A stretch of DNA of 64,000 nt from Atrina japonica (GCA_030159075.1 BROG01000258.1:248001-312000); one strand, 5' to 3'. Positions 43,651-57,220 are shown, counted from the first letter of the stretch. Made by a program: numbers and translations. The notes: a model not told the origin generated them from the letters alone.

Positions 43651-45380
43651 CTGTCTGAAGAACCTACTTGCAAAGTGACAACACAATAAAACAAAAATAT
43701 TTGACATTTTTAAATCGTTTTTTTATCTATTTATTCTGTGTCAAATAACTATAAATTAACATATATATATATATACTTGTAATAGAATATAAATATTGTT
43801 GTATCTATGCGTGTAGAATTTGACTTAGAAAAAAGAAAAATAGATGACAAAATTGAGTACAGGACAATGTATCACTCAATTACCAGTGAACAGAGAATCT
43901 TTTTTCCTGTTTGTCGTATACTGTTGAACAATTATAATCGAGGTAAAGTATAGGCCATGTATTTATTGCAAGAGTTGTCTCTCTTTATCTCTATATTGCA
44001 TATTAAAACTTAAATATGATATCTGATAAATGATGGACTTTCCAATTTATTTTCTCTGAACTAAAATCAATTCATCTTGCTTTCTGTGGTTTATGGTAAC
44101 AGTAAATGAAAAAACAATGTTTGTTTGAATGATATTTACGTCATGTTCAGGAGTTCATCAGTTATATGGTGCATGCCATTTTTAAAGACCACTGACTTTT
44201 CGCAACTAGTACCAAACATGACTTCTTCCAGCCATACAAAATATATTGAAATCTAATAAGCTAGTTTAAAAATATCCTATATATTAAAAGCAAATATAGG
44301 ACCAAACAGGGTTTGGAAGAAATTGAGAGGAGGTGTCCTCTTTCTGTTTTTTGTGTTTTTTTTTTTTTTGAAAGAAAGAAATAAAATGAATTCAAAAATC
44401 AAACTTAAGAGATATGGCTTTTGAAGGAAGAGTGATTGTGAATATCTGCGTATTCTTCATAATATACATAATATTTTGTTACATCGACTATTTCTGTTTC
44501 ATGTAAACAATGTGAAGTGTGTATGCTATTCAGTATATGGATAGCCTGCGTCCTGGTAAACAGCATTATTAGATTTAAGTAAAAACTGGAATTCGGTGAT
44601 AAGATTTCTCGGAGTCGTTACTTCAGTTACAGAAGTATTACTGCTTTATATGGTCACGATACCTTTAGTTACAAAATCAAAATTTGAAAAATTAGTACGA
44701 AATAATAACTTTAAAATTTTTGAATTAAGATCGTTTTGTGGTCATTGACTCACATTTATCCATCTTTATTTGATTCATTTATATTTTACATGATACATTT
44801 TACATGGCATTGGTGTTGATTTCAATTCAAGGTGGTGTCTAAAGTGAATTTAGTCAAGGTGTCTTTTACATTTTCTTCACAAGTGTACTTTTGATTTTGG
44901 GTAGGAAATAACATCTGAATATTACAGTCACATAAATAAAACACACTTATTGTCAATCTATTCATGTGGTTTTTCATACGAAGACAAAACATATATTTGG
45001 TCCCTACTGTCACATTTTTCGAAGGGTATTCATTGTCATTCCTTTACGTGTTTCGTTCTCATAAAGGAACTGGCCACTTTTTATATGCCCATCGAAATAC
45101 GGACAGTGTTATGTTATAACGTTGGCGAGCAATAACTTAAGTAATTTTCAACGGATTAATTTGAAATTTTATCGGAAGGTTTATTGCTATTAAAGCTCGG
45201 AAACAATTTTTTTTTTCGCTAGTTATATACGGAGTTATTACTCCTAGAAGATTTGCAGAAACAGTTTCCGCACAATAAATTGACTAATTTTCAACGAATT
45301 AATTTGAAACATTATGAGGTATATTGTCATAAGAACTCGGACAAGTTCGATAAACAAAATTTTTCCACAGTTATCTACTG
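43651..45380. other. AT-rich DNA, no gene seen
   Basis: I see no coding motif. A T run at 44350-44370 and a short AT stretch at 43760-43775 are present. Confidence 0.5.
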
Positions 45381-45384
45381 AGTT

Positions 45385-45745
45385 ATATCTACCGATATTA
45401 AAAACTTATTCAATTATAACCCTTTGTGACAAACTGCTCATCGACCCATTAAAAGAAATGTATAACTTGTCAATATTTTCAAGTGTCTCTTTCAAAAATA
45501 TTAAATACATATTTTGGCAAATATTTTCAGGTGTTTCTGAATATATATATACATATTTCTGATAAATTACTCGTGTATTTCATATATATATTTGGTAACT
45601 TTTCACATATTTCTTGCCAATATTTTTCACGTATTTCTTTCACATAAAAACATATATATATATCTGGCCATTCTCTGCGTGTTTCTTTTACATTAAGAAA
45701 AAAACATATTTTCTGGTCAATTTTTTCATGTGCTTCTTTCTGCGT
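45385..45745. repeat. Degenerate repeat with CATATATTT / TTTCACGTATTTCTTTC
   Basis: Blocks such as TTTTCACGTATTTCTTTCAC, followed by AAAAACATATATATAT and TGGTCAA-like words, recur about every 55-65 bp with much drift. Confidence 0.5.
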
Positions 45746-47780
45746 TATGCTGGTCACAACGGAAAGTGATAATGACACAGCGCAACACGAACGAATCAAT
45801 GATAATATGTATTTATGTCTTTACGGCGTGAATCAACAAAGTAGTAATTGAATTCCTCCAATATCATACTATAACATTTTATATTGTTGGACATCAACTA
45901 TTCGTACTGATAAAAGAAAACAAACAAATCGTTTGACAGAACCGTTCCAGGAACATTTTATCGGATCAATCCTGACGGTCAGAATCAAATATGTGGCCAC
46001 TTTATCATTTAATCACCGAGACCACGATTGTTTATGTTCCTGACAAATAAAATGCGTTCGTAGTAGCTCACACCTGTGTATTTATTTCTGAAAACTCGGT
46101 TATGAGAAAATGAATTATCGTGCCCATTTTTTATTCTAGCACGAAGAATAGCCATTGAGAGATAATTTATTCACATTGCTGTCAAAAATCTTTGAAAAAA
46201 AAAGATCGTTGCAAACGGTTTTGTTGTCCCCATTTTTTTTTTTTAAATGTCCGTAACATACTTTTGTATATAAAACAGGGACTACATGTGTAAATAGAAA
46301 ATTTGTAAACTTTATGATAGTTTGAGGTTGTAAGGATTGTCATCAACATTGGCCAGAATTCATATAGCATTGAGATTCAGAATTTGTGACTCGGAGAAAT
46401 AATGGAACTCCGTTTTACTGTTTATTGACATCAGGTTCATTTCACACAAACTCGGAGATTGCATTCACTCCTATTTTGGATGTTAAACTAATTTACGCAA
46501 ACTGTACAGTTTTTTTAATCACCAATAAAGATCTTTGTCGATTTAGGGAAATAGTTGCAAAAAGAAATTTCAAACAAGACGAAAAACTTCAATAATTACT
46601 GCTTTAACATTTAACTTTCCTACATTTCATAACTTGGTAAATGCGTCAGTAACACCTTTAACTATTTATCAAATCCAGTGTGAAAAACAGAAATCTAAAT
46701 TAGGTGAATGACGTCATAATTTGAGTGTCGGACACAGAGTCGATAAAATATTTAAATCAAACACTGGTCTCTTAACTGTGCCTTCATTGTCTTACTAGCA
46801 AGTATTATTGATGATCTGGTAGTTAATTAATCCTTTTTAGTATGATAGATCACATAACCTAAAGGGAATGGCCAGAGATAACTAGAAAAAAACCCAAAAC
46901 AAACAACTCGTCTACACCAACAAAAGACCGGAAGAGAAATTTAGGCGGTCGATGATGCTATTCATTGTGATACAACAGTGTAATTTGCTACAGGCTGTGA
47001 AAGTTTTCATTTGAAATAATCTTCAATATTTTATATAGATAAAAATGTATTAATTTCAGGAGGTTCTGGAGATATTATATAAAGGAGACAGGCAAAAGTA
47101 GCCATCATAGACAGATTGCCTTTATAAAGAGGTTTAGTCATGATAAAAAAGTTAGCAAGGGATATATTTCAATGCCCTTTATAGGTAGTTACCCTTTATA
47201 CAGAGGTGGCTTTTAATGCATATTTGACTGTTTATAATTTATATACTAGTAATCAATTATTTTTGTTAATCAGTTTCTTTCCTCAAAACCACGATTTACT
47301 TTGTTCAGCTTAACACCACATTTGTAAGGTTCAAAGGTTAGGGTAAGGTGCATTAGCTGTGTTTACCAAATATTATGTCGATTTTTTCTACCTTTGCTAC
47401 TTGTACATGATGACAATTAAGAGTTATCTTTACACAGGCATAACAAATCTTATATTTCTAGATATGAAAAGGCCAGGTCCAATGTGGTTTGCATATACAA
47501 ATAGTAAGGTTGAATTAATCAATTACCAATGAAATTTTGCTAAAATTGATTTCTCAAGCAATTTTCACAAAACATGTAGGAATTGTTATGACTGTGTATA
47601 ATGCCCCTTCAATTACGATCAACATTCGTCAATGTTTACAAGAGGTATGATTATTTACGATTTCCATGAATGATTTTAGAGACATGGTGTTTCTGAAATA
47701 TATCTAGTGTCTTCTTATTTCTATAACAACACATCTAGAAATCATGAACGTACATCTGCCTTTTCATTACTTTTGTACTG
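45746..47780. other. No gene or clear repeat seen
   Basis: AT-rich; short ORFs only (60-85 codons), none with recognisable motifs. Confidence 0.5.
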
Positions 47781-47784
47781 CTGA

Positions 47785-48300
47785 TGTAATAAAATCCATA
47801 TAAGCTGACAGGTTTGAGTCTCGTGAACCTTTTCTTGACCTGGAAGAGTTTAACTTTTAGGTAATGAAGCATAATATAAAAAGTCTCAGATACCAAGGTA
47901 TAAATCATTAGGATGTCCAGGATATAGGTACAAATCTGGTAAAAATGGATAAACACGAATCTCTTGAAATCAAGAGTGGGATCAGGTGCCATGGAGGAGT
48001 AAGCATCCCCTGTCGACTGGTCACACCCGCCGTGAGTCCACAGTCAAATGAAAATGAAATACGTGAGGAACAAATCCTCGTCATAATTGGTATAGACATC
48101 TCAACAACCGCCATCGAACTGGTAACTCAACATTTCACTTTCACAGAGCAATCGCAAACAAGACTATTATACCGGCCGTAAACTTTACGGAACTTTGACA
48201 GCAAACGCGGTTTTCGATATCCCTGTATCAATAATTTGTCAGTGAGTAGTTTACCTCTGCATGAACACGCCCTGGCATATCCGATCATTTGTGAAATATA
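47785..48300 (-). mobile_element. RT element, 3' end and RT C-terminus (minus)
   Basis: The right part read on the minus strand gives the conserved end of the RT protein (GYRKPR, then a FYGRYN-like stretch). The left part is the shared 3' region (TCTCAGATACCAAGG, GTAAGCATCCCCTGTCGACT, CAACAACCGCCATCGAAC). Related copies are at 60345-60960 (minus) and 62640-63190 (plus). Confidence 0.65.
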
Positions 48301-48489
48301 AATTCCATATATATCCCATATTGTGGGGTATTACTACTTAAATGTAATAAATTTACGATGGCAAAGCCGAAATCGTCGCGTTTGTCGCATAGCTTAGTTG
48401 TGTCTATAGTAACTAAAATGTCTAAGTATGAAGCGTGTGTGTTTGATTCTGTTGTATTTTTAATTTCTAGTTCGTTGGAATATATCGCA

Positions 48490-49240
48490 TTGACATATGT
48501 ATGGAGATTGTCATTCTAAACAGCTTTTAGAAAATTTGAAGGCACACAATTTTTTTCGAATTCACAGTATCAAAACCTATGACTTTTCTACTCTTTACAC
48601 TACTATTCCACATAAAAAATTAAAAGAAAGACTTTTCAGCATCATAGACAACTGTTTTGTCACTAAAGGTGGTACCCGAAAATTTAAATATCTAGTGATT
48701 GGCTATCAGGATACTTATTTCGTCAAACACCACTCTGATTCTACACATAAATATACTGAAGTTGATATAAAAACATGCTGGAATTTCTAATAGACAATAT
48801 ATTTGTAATGTTCGGAAACGTGGTCTTTCAACAAACTGTCGGCATTCCTATGGGAACCAATTGTGCTCCTTTATTGGCCGACCTGTTCCTTTATTCATAC
48901 GAAGCAGACTTCATTCAGAAACTGCAGAATCAAAAGAAGAAAAAGTTAGCGGTGACGTTTTGTCAATTAATAATGACAATTTTCATACATATGTCAATGC
49001 GATATATCCCAGCGAACAAGAAATTAAAGATACAACAGAATCAAGCACACACGCTTCATACTTAGACATTTTACTTTATATAAACACAGACAGGAAATTA
49101 GCAACTAAGCTATACGACAAACGCGACGATTTCGGCTTTCCCATCGTAAATTTTCCACATTTGAGTAGTAATATCCCTCAGTCACCCGCATATGGATATT
49201 TCACAAATAATCCGATATGCCAGGGCGTGTACAACATATG
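48490..49240 (+). pseudogene. Reverse transcriptase fragment, probably Penelope-like, frameshifted
   Basis: Three frames together read YDFSTLYTTIPHKKLK, DSTHKYTEVDIK, FLIDNIF, TVGIPMGTNCAPLLADLFLY, DVLSINNDNFHTYVN, SYLDILLYIN, TKLYDKRDDFGFPIVNFPH and NIPQSPAYGYF. The order and the motifs GIPMG and SYLD fit RTs I place, from memory, near Penelope/Naiad elements. The catalytic YIDD region is partly lost by deletion at about 48935-48965. Frameshifts lie near 48775 and 48935. It is not functional. Confidence 0.75.
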
Positions 49241-49560
49241 AAGAATGTGGAACAGGTCAGCCATTAAAGGAGCACAATTGATTCCCATAGTGATGCCGAC
49301 AGTTTGTTTAAAGACCACGTCTCTGAACTTTATAAATATATTGTCTATTAGGAATTCCAGCATCTTTTTATATCAACTTCAGTGTATTTATGTGTAGAAT
49401 CAGAGTGGTGTTTGCCAAAATAAGTATCATGCTAACCCAATCACTAGGCATTTAAATTTCCGGTTACCACTTTTAGTGAAAAAAAACCAGTTGTCTATGA
49501 TGCTAAAAAGTCTCTCTTTTATTTGTTATATGTAGAATTGTTGTGTAAAGAGTAGAGAAG
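49241..49560 (-). pseudogene. Second copy of the same RT, opposite strand
   Basis: The minus strand reads MLEFLIDNIF, FKQTVGITMGINCAPLMADL and upstream a DSTHKYTEVD-like part. It is the reverse of 48640-48890, so the two copies face each other as an inverted repeat. Confidence 0.75.
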
Positions 49561-49900
49561 TCGGTCGACAGGGAATGCTTACTCCTCCATTCCACCTGAT
49601 CCCACCTCTTAGTTTCCAGAGGTCCGTGTTTATCCATTTTTAGCGGATTTGTATCTATGTCCTGGACATTCTATTGATTTATACTTTGGTATCTGAGATT
49701 TTTTATATGTTTTGACATTTAAATAACAGCGGCAATAGTAATCGTTCCTACTTCTTACCATAAATAAGAAAGTGATATATATTATCCAGTGAGAAATAAT
49801 TTTTTTTCCCGTGAAGCTTTTCATAACCGAAAAGAGATTAGAACCATCCGTATGATAATCAAAAGGTTACGTGGCCGCAATCTTACGTGAATCGGACTAT
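49561..49900 (+). mobile_element. RT element 3' end (plus)
   Basis: GTCGACAGGGAATGCTTACT, GGTTTCCAGAGG-like text and ATACTTTGGTATCTGAGATT are the + orientation of the 3' region in 47785-48060. The following CATAACCGAAAAGAGATT is shared with 24880. Confidence 0.65.
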
Positions 49901-50404
49901 AGTAATTCTCAAGACGAAATACACAAAAGTGAGCACAATTACCATGGGAATTTTAAAATCAGTACTTAAAATGAATGATATTAGATTCCAAGAACAACTT
50001 TGTCAATATAACAACAGTTTGTATTTTTTTCTGTTATCAATAACTTAAAAAATTAGGTTGATCTAACGCGCATTAATTGCGTCGTTCTTACCAACCGCAA
50101 TCAACTCTATGCGGATACGTCAGTGGATTCGGTTAATTAGTGTTCAGGTAATGCAAGACTGAATCGAATGTTTTCTCACTATCTTACCAATAGAATTTTG
50201 GGACATTTATTAATTTTAATTATTTATGCGTGTAAATGAAAGCATCGGTACCATTAAAAAGCGAAGCAAAGTAATAAGTTGCACCTCTCAATCTAAAACA
50301 ATGCCGGAAAGTCATTAGACAGTCAGATATTACACAGTGGATGTTTGTTCATTTACTGTATCAAAATCCTTAAATGTTCTCAAGTCAGAAGTCATACCTA
50401 TGAA

Positions 50405-52290
50405 CACCAAAATCACATTAATGAGTTAAACCCACTTTTTATCCAACTACACATAGTAGCTGTTCTCAGTAATTCACATTAATGGGAGAAAACTAGGTTT
50501 AGCTGAGAAAAACTAGATTTAACTACGCCAAAATCACGACAATGTGAAAATCTAGTTTTTCTTGCGAAAAATGAATATTAGTGAGATTTTGAAACAGACA
50601 AACCTAGTTTTTCTCAGTTAAACCTACTTTTCCAATTCTCCAGCTAAACCTAATTTTTCTCGTAACTCACATTAACAGGGGAAAAACGAGGTTTAATTGA
50701 TAAAAAAAAAACTTTATGGATTTAACTACGCCAAAATCACGACAATGTGAAAATCTAGTTTTTCTTGCGAAAAATGAATATTAGTGAGATTTTGAAACAG
50801 ACAAACCTAGTTTTTCTCAGTTAAACCTACTTATCCAATTCTCCAGCTAAACCTAATTTTTCTCGTAACTCACATTAACAGGAGAAAAACGAGGTTTAAT
50901 TGATAAAAAAAAACTTTATTGGTGTGCTTTATCAGTTAAACCTTGTTTTTCTACTGTTAAATTAATTTTTCTCAGTAACCTAAATTAACGTAGAAAAACT
51001 AATTTTAACTGAGAAAAAATAGATATATCTGCACCAAAGCCTAGATTTTCTCTAGAAAAACCTAATTTAACTGGGAAAAACCAGGTTTATTTCCGCTTAA
51101 TGAGTATAATGTCATTTTGGCACACTTAGACCTACTTTTCTCCAGTTTGGCGGTTGTTGAGACGTCTTTACCAATTGTGATTCACTCCTCACGTATTTCA
51201 TTTGGACTTAACTGTGGACTCACGGCGAGTGTGACCGGTCGACAGGGGATGCTTACTCTTCCATGGCACCTGCTCCCACCTCTTGGTTTCCAGAGGTCCG
51301 TGTTTGTCTATTTTTGCCGGATTTGTATCTGTGTCCTGGACATCCTAAAGATTTATACTTTGGTATCAGAGATGTTTTATATTAATTCAAATTAGGACGC
51401 CAAAATTACATGAATGACTTAGTTTCCCACCAGTTCAACCCAGTTTTTCAAACTGGATTAATGAAAACTGAGAAAAGTAAGTATATTTATTAAAAACAAA
51501 ATACCAAAGTTATAATTCTCAAAAATATCTGAGAAATAGGTTTAAATCACTATTGTGATTTTGGCGTGATTTATCAGTTGAACCTAGTCTTTGTTCAGTT
51601 AATGCGAACTAACGAGAAAATGAGGTTTTACAGAGAAAAACTAGATTAAACTGAAAAAAGTTTGCTTAACTCATATGATATGCGAACATAATATATAATT
51701 TTTTCTCCCTAGTTTAACCTTATTTGTTCTCTGATAAATCACTATTTCACCTGCTACGCAAAAATAACATTATGAGTTAAACCTAGTTTTACTCAAGTTA
51801 AACATTATTTTTGTGATTTTTTCACAATGATTCGTTTTAATTGTAACCACATTAACAGGTGATAACTTGATTGAACTGCAAATCCACGATTTATTGCGCA
51901 TCTGATACCACTTTTTTTAGAAAATTTATTAAAAATTGTAGCTCAACTGATGAAGTCTAATTGAAAGAAAAGATCGTCTTGAGAATTATAACTTTGGTAT
52001 TATGTTTATGATATATTTAAACCTAGTTTTCCTCGATAAAACACAAGATTAATCATGAAAAACGAGGTATAACTGTGCCAATATCACATCAACGAGTATT
52101 AATTTGATTTTAGCGCAGTTAAACAGTTTTCCCCAGTTAAACCCAGGTTTTCCCCGGTTAACTTGAATTCCGACGCCAAAATTACATAAATGAGTAACTT
52201 GAAACTCGCATTTACCGTACATCAACTATTATTGAGAAAAACTAGATTTAACTGAAGAAAAACAAGATTTAACCGACTTAAACATAATTA
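50405..52290. repeat. Bidirectional GTTTAACTGAGAAAAACTAG repeat zone
   Basis: Dozens of imperfect copies of AACCTAGTTTTTCTCAGTTA and its reverse are mixed over about 1.9 kb. A 203-bp tandem duplication (50517-50719, 50720-50922) sits at its left. An RT element 3' end is embedded at 51115-51395. Confidence 0.8.
51115..51395 (+). mobile_element. RT element 3' end (plus) in the repeat zone
   Basis: GGCGGTTGTTGAGACGTCTT, GTGACCGGTCGACAGGGGAT, CTTGGTTTCCAGAGGTCCG and ATACTTTGGTATCAGAGATG match the copies at 62960-63180 closely. Confidence 0.75.
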
Positions 52291-52352
52291 TAGAAATGAC
52301 ATCAGGTAATATCTCTGTAAGGGTTATTCGTAATGTTGTAACCATTCTTTCA

Positions 52353-52353
<1 letters not shown>

Positions 52354-52403
<50 letters not shown>
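52354..52403. repeat. AC microsatellite, about 25 units
   Basis: A pure AC run. The HTHTHT frame is an artefact. Confidence 0.98.
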
Positions 52404-52406
<3 letters not shown>

Positions 52407-53740
52407 TTTTATAAACATTACAAATTGTTTATGCTTTGCGATTTAATTTTCAAGGGTTCAGTTCTCTTAGTGAACTGATGTAGAATAGTATCAATGAGTT
52501 ATTACAAATACCACGGCAATAAAATTGCATGACGTATAAAGACGTGTAAATCCGATTGATTCAACAAGACAATTGACGTTTAGGATTGTATTATATCCCC
52601 TGTGTTCTGCCATGCAACTTCTTTAAAGTTTCTGTAATAGATTTTGTTCAGGCTTCTACAGATTTAATTCTCTTTAATTTAATGATAAAGTTAATTATCC
52701 ACATAGATTGACTGTCAAATGGTGATTTCAACGAACAAAAGGAAAAGAATATAAAGCTTTTTAACTGTTTTCAGGTAATGATATAAAGTTCTGAGACAAA
52801 TATTCTAAAACAGGGAGAAATAATTCCGAGTGGGTGTTAAGTAATGCAATGTTTGCATAATTGTGAGATCTTGTCAAGCGAAATCGATATAAAATACTAT
52901 TTGCTCCAGAATTGTAGTTCTGTTGCATTTGTCTGAAACGGACGAGAATTACACCCGGAAGTTTGAAAAGTATCTTGTCGAGACTAAACAATTCTTTTTG
53001 ATAATCCATCCACCAACAGTAGCATAGATCTCTAATTGGCTTTCCCAAATGCGTGGCCAAAAGACAGCTAATATTTTATCCCGGTTGGCCACAGAAATAT
53101 ACAGTGTAGAATTAAATAAATGCAATGGGCTATTTTCTTGTTTCAACGATTAGTTTCTTTAATCCAAAATTGTTTAAGAAGTAAACTGGGGTCATCAAGA
53201 AGGGCAGGGCTTCAAATGGGGGCGTGTTGTTGTGTCATTGTCTTCCAATGGATTTATAAGTACGCATATATTACAATTGAGACCTTTAAACACACTTGGT
53301 GTATGGGAATTAAAGTTCTTTAGTTACCACGGTCACAGTGGGCGGTGAATGACATAAATTAAATCAATGATTTATGTTTACATTTCTGTTCGTCATATAC
53401 AGCAGACATCTACAATAAGGTATATTTTATAAGACATTATGAAAACTATATTTATAAAGAGATATTGACCCCTCTTTGTATCAGGAATGATAGAGGATCG
53501 ACACGTAACTACACGTCGTGTCCGGCTAGGTACAAAAGGTTCAATTACATCCAAATGCTTTCTGTTAACCTTTTTAAAATAGCAGCACAGGGAAGATCAT
53601 CTGGTGCACCAGTAACTGTCAGCAACCACGTTTTCGACTACTCAGAACATTGCTGAACCATAAGTGTAACGTTGATGACCTATGACACGAAAACTTCAGA
53701 ACACATTCTTTTAATCAACATTTTGAACACTTATGAGATC
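52404..53740. other. No gene seen
   Basis: Several 60-100-codon frames on both strands, none with a motif I know or with splice partners. GC is slightly higher near 52930-53060 and 53200-53240. Confidence 0.45.
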
Positions 53741-53835
53741 ATAATGTTTCGCAAATTTTATGGTCGGTATAGCAATTACTCTGTTTCACTAAATGAAATG
53801 TTGAGTTTCCTGTTCGATAGCAGACGGCATTCATA
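53741..53835 (+). mobile_element. Fragment of RT C-terminus
   Basis: CGCAAATTTTATGGTCGGTA codes for RKFYGRY, and TTTCACTAAATGAAATG follows, as at 62900-62945. Confidence 0.6.
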
Positions 53836-54454
53836 TTGATATTTCTTTAATTTTTCTTTAAATTTAATTTAAATACCGGTCATTGACGTGTATGAATGTA
53901 TTAAACATTGTCTAATATGCTCTTGAACATTGTCTAATATTCCTTTCTAAATATCTAGAGTTTTTTATGAGGATTGATCTACCTTTACATAAATTATAAT
54001 AGTTTACACGTTTATTACAGCCACAAACAATGCCAGTTTATTTGACTTAGTATGAATACCAGAGAGTCTAGATAACAGTTCTGTTCTAAATGATCCCTGG
54101 ACGGAACCAATATTTCACACCGAGGAATGACCTGAACAAAAAGTATATAAACACCCATTACTGAAAATGAGTATCGAAAATGAGCATCGACAAGATTTCT
54201 TTAATCAATCCACCAGTATAATGAAAGGCAGTTCAAAGATTTGTAAATATCATTACTGTCAAGCAATGCTGAAATACATTTTTCATTACAAGCGTACAAT
54301 TACTGGATCTCCATATAACAGGTGCTATAATAGATGAACGTTTTAATACTACATTATTGGAAAATGACTTGATTTTCAAAAGAAAATATTCTGTCTTTGA
54401 ATATTGTAGTCACAATTATATCAGGAACCACGTTTAATTTAAGAATTTCGAAAA

Positions 54455-54755
54455 CTTAGGGTTGGTATATTGACCTTGTTTGCAGTTACTATGTTTCACT
54501 AAATGAAATGCTGTTAGCTGTTCGATAGTGGTTGTTTTATAATCTATACCGATGTTGACGAGGGCGAAGGCGTATTCCTCAATGATTTCAATGGGATTTG
54601 ACTGTAGACTTTGTGACCAATCAACAATATATGCTTACCCCTCCATGGTATCTGACCCCACTTCTGTTTTTTTTCCGACGTCCGGTATTCACAAGATTTA
54701 TATATTATTTCCTGACTTTCTTATGATTAATCCTTTGGTATATGTGATTGCTATA
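54455..54755 (+). mobile_element. RT element 3' end (plus), old copy
   Basis: GTTTCACTAAATGAAATGC, ACGAGGGCGAAGGCGTATTC, GGGATTTGACTGTAGACT and TGCTTACCCCTCCATGGTAT follow the family order with many substitutions. Confidence 0.6.
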
Positions 54756-55162
54756 TTACAATGACATGTTTAGAACATGTTTACAGGTACACTACAATCA
54801 ACTTAATTCACCTAGCAATATTGTAATTAGAATTATAATGAATTGACTTTGAAAGTTCTAACATACTAGCCTTTTTGTTTTGCTTTTTTTATTTTCAATA
54901 CTGACTTCAATGGGTTTAAGTTTTGTTGCAGATGAAATATAGTGATTTCAAAATGTTTTAAGACAATAAAAAAGTTATAACACATGGCTGATGTTTCTGA
55001 ATTACACATCAAAATGTTACAAGGAAAGTGCATCAAATGACAAAAAGATGAGCTCGAATTTAAAAAAGATGCCGAGTTCCGAAACGTAAATGTGGTATAA
55101 TACAATACCAGAAATAACTTAAATGCATTCCCGTCTGAGAGTAAGAACCGTAATAAGATGGA

Positions 55163-55311
55163 TATCTTGGCTTCAGAGGGGTTTAGAATACAAATGTTGA
55201 TATCCCGTCCAACTATTACTTTAGATAAAATAATGAGTTCTTGGCTTTAGAGGAGTTTAGAATACAAACGTTAATATCCCGTCCAAATATTACTTTAGAT
55301 AAAATAATGAG
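55163..55311. repeat. 74-bp tandem duplication
   Basis: TAGAATACAAATGTTGATAT and TTACTTTAGATAAAATAATG recur 74 bp later with few changes. Confidence 0.9.
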
Positions 55312-55502
55312 TTCATACCATTAACTTATGTCACGTTGAAACATAAATTCTCTGACCAGAAACAGAAACACATGTCCTCTCTACCATTATTATATTATAT
55401 AATACTGATCATTTACTGTTATACTCGGGAAATAATTGCGACACTATTTTTGTATCTATAACATTCATTTCCAATTATTTTGCTCTTCGTGGTTCCAAAT
55501 TG

Positions 55503-55552
55503 AAATATAAAAATCTCAGATACCAAAGTATAAATCAATAGGATGTCCAGGA
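55503..55552 (-). mobile_element. Tiny RT element 3' fragment
   Basis: TCTCAGATACCAAAGTATAA and AATCAATAGGATGTCCAGGA are the family word, here alone. Confidence 0.55.
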
Positions 55553-56557
55553 CTACTTTGTTGTATTTATCGGTTAGCGTCGTTTATAACCTTGAGATGG
55601 ACTTTGTTTTGTGTACTTGTATTCTAATCCTGTTTCGTCCTTATTGTGATCGTGATTCTGTCAGTACATTTAATTTGTGTATTTACATAGACAGCTTTAC
55701 AGAGGAATTTCTCTTGTGTATCTCTTCGACCAACATGACTATACATCATCCAATTGTAACAAAATTATCTCCCAGACAGACAGAGCGGTACTCTGTCATG
55801 TAACAGACGAACTGTTTGCCATTGTTTTCATTGACTCTTTCTGTACTATATTTTAAACAATCCGTGTGACTAACGGCATTCCAGTAGACATATTAATTGT
55901 TAAGATGGATAGAAAAGTCCAGATTTAAACAGCTATTGTTGGATATTCTGGAAACAAAATCGGACAAAATGTATAACTTATACATAGTTTCGAAATATGG
56001 GAGTTCGAGTAGAACATAAAATGAAACAATCATAAACTTTCTCTGTGACAAAAGTAACGGTACTAAACAATGCAATACCCGGATACTGTTGTGTTACTCT
56101 AGATAATTGAAATAGCTATAGCTGAGGTACATGTTAAATATATATCAAAAAGTTTGTTGACTTATTAAGAGGGAATCAAATTAAAGGTGAATCTTATTAA
56201 CAGTACCAAAGTTAAAGAACCTGATTAATAGTGAAATCTAATTAATTGTGAATTTACTTCTTAGATGAAGATATTTATTTCGTTGATAGTAAATATTTCT
56301 TTGAAAATTGATTGCACGAAATAGGATCATTATATAATGTTTTTTAAAATTTTGGATCATTATCAAAACTAAACTTATTGCATTACAAAAGACATAGCAC
56401 ACAGATACAATATACATGCCGGATTCCTATGTAGGTACTGGAAGGATTTTAGTCATAATTATGCAAATGACGGTCACATTGCTAGCGGTGTCTTATTTGC
56501 AAAAATGGAATAGTAGAAGAGATATATACAAAGTCAATTCCAGGATATACAATGTCG

Positions 56558-56850
56558 ATTGTTTGTTCGTTTGTTTATTATTGTTTAACGTCCCTCTCAA
56601 GAATCTTTCACTCATTATGGGACATCACCAAATACCGGTGAAGGGCTTCAAATTTTGGCCTATGCTCGGCACTTAAGGCCATTGAGCAATGAGGGTTCTT
56701 TAACGTGCCGACACCAACTGCAACACGGGACCTCGAGTTTTACTGTTTCATCTTAAGGACAGGAAACCAACCTGCAGCCGGCTGGAATCGAGCTCACGAC
56801 CTCACGATCAAGAGTCTAGCGCCACCGACTGAGCCATGTCGGCTCTACAA
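56558..56850 (-). mobile_element. tRNA-derived SINE, minus, same family as 17554-17827
   Basis: Reverse order: AACGTCCCTCTCAAGAATCT, GGCCTATGCTCGGCACTTAA, AATGAGGGTTCTTTAACG, then GAATCGAGCTCACGACC (B-box) and GACTGAGCCATGTCGGC (A-box side). Full length; no clear target duplication seen. Confidence 0.82.
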
Positions 56851-57074
56851 CGTCAATAAACTATATATGATATCATCAACAGTTGATGATCGACCAATAA
56901 TTGAAGAAAGTATTTACTTTTTTACTTCTTTAATACACGATTTAACGACTTGGATAGTTAATTATACAACTATCAAACATTGGATACATTTCTATAGTAC
57001 AGAAAATTTTTATTTGTGATGTACCAAGATTTTACAGCATCACTTTCAAACCATCAAGTAACACCTCTGATCAG

Positions 57075-57220
57075 CACAGGATCCAGCCCTACAATTGTTG
57101 TGAGGAAAGCCGGTGGTCTCTTCCCGGGTACATTGTAATCGAGTTCTCTCCTCCAACATTATAAATGGCTGCCACCATATGACTGACACAATATTGAGTG
57201 TGGCGTCAACACTATTAACA
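57075..57220 (+). mobile_element. SINE 3' fragment
   Basis: GAAAGCCGGTGGTCTCTTCC, TCTCCTCCAACATTATAAATG and ATTGAGTGTGGCGTCAAC match the 28050-28170 domain with changes. Confidence 0.65.

Noticed and set aside
52761..53146. Minus ORFs with 65-99 codons
   Set aside because: No family motif, overlapping frames of similar length, AT-rich context; likely chance.
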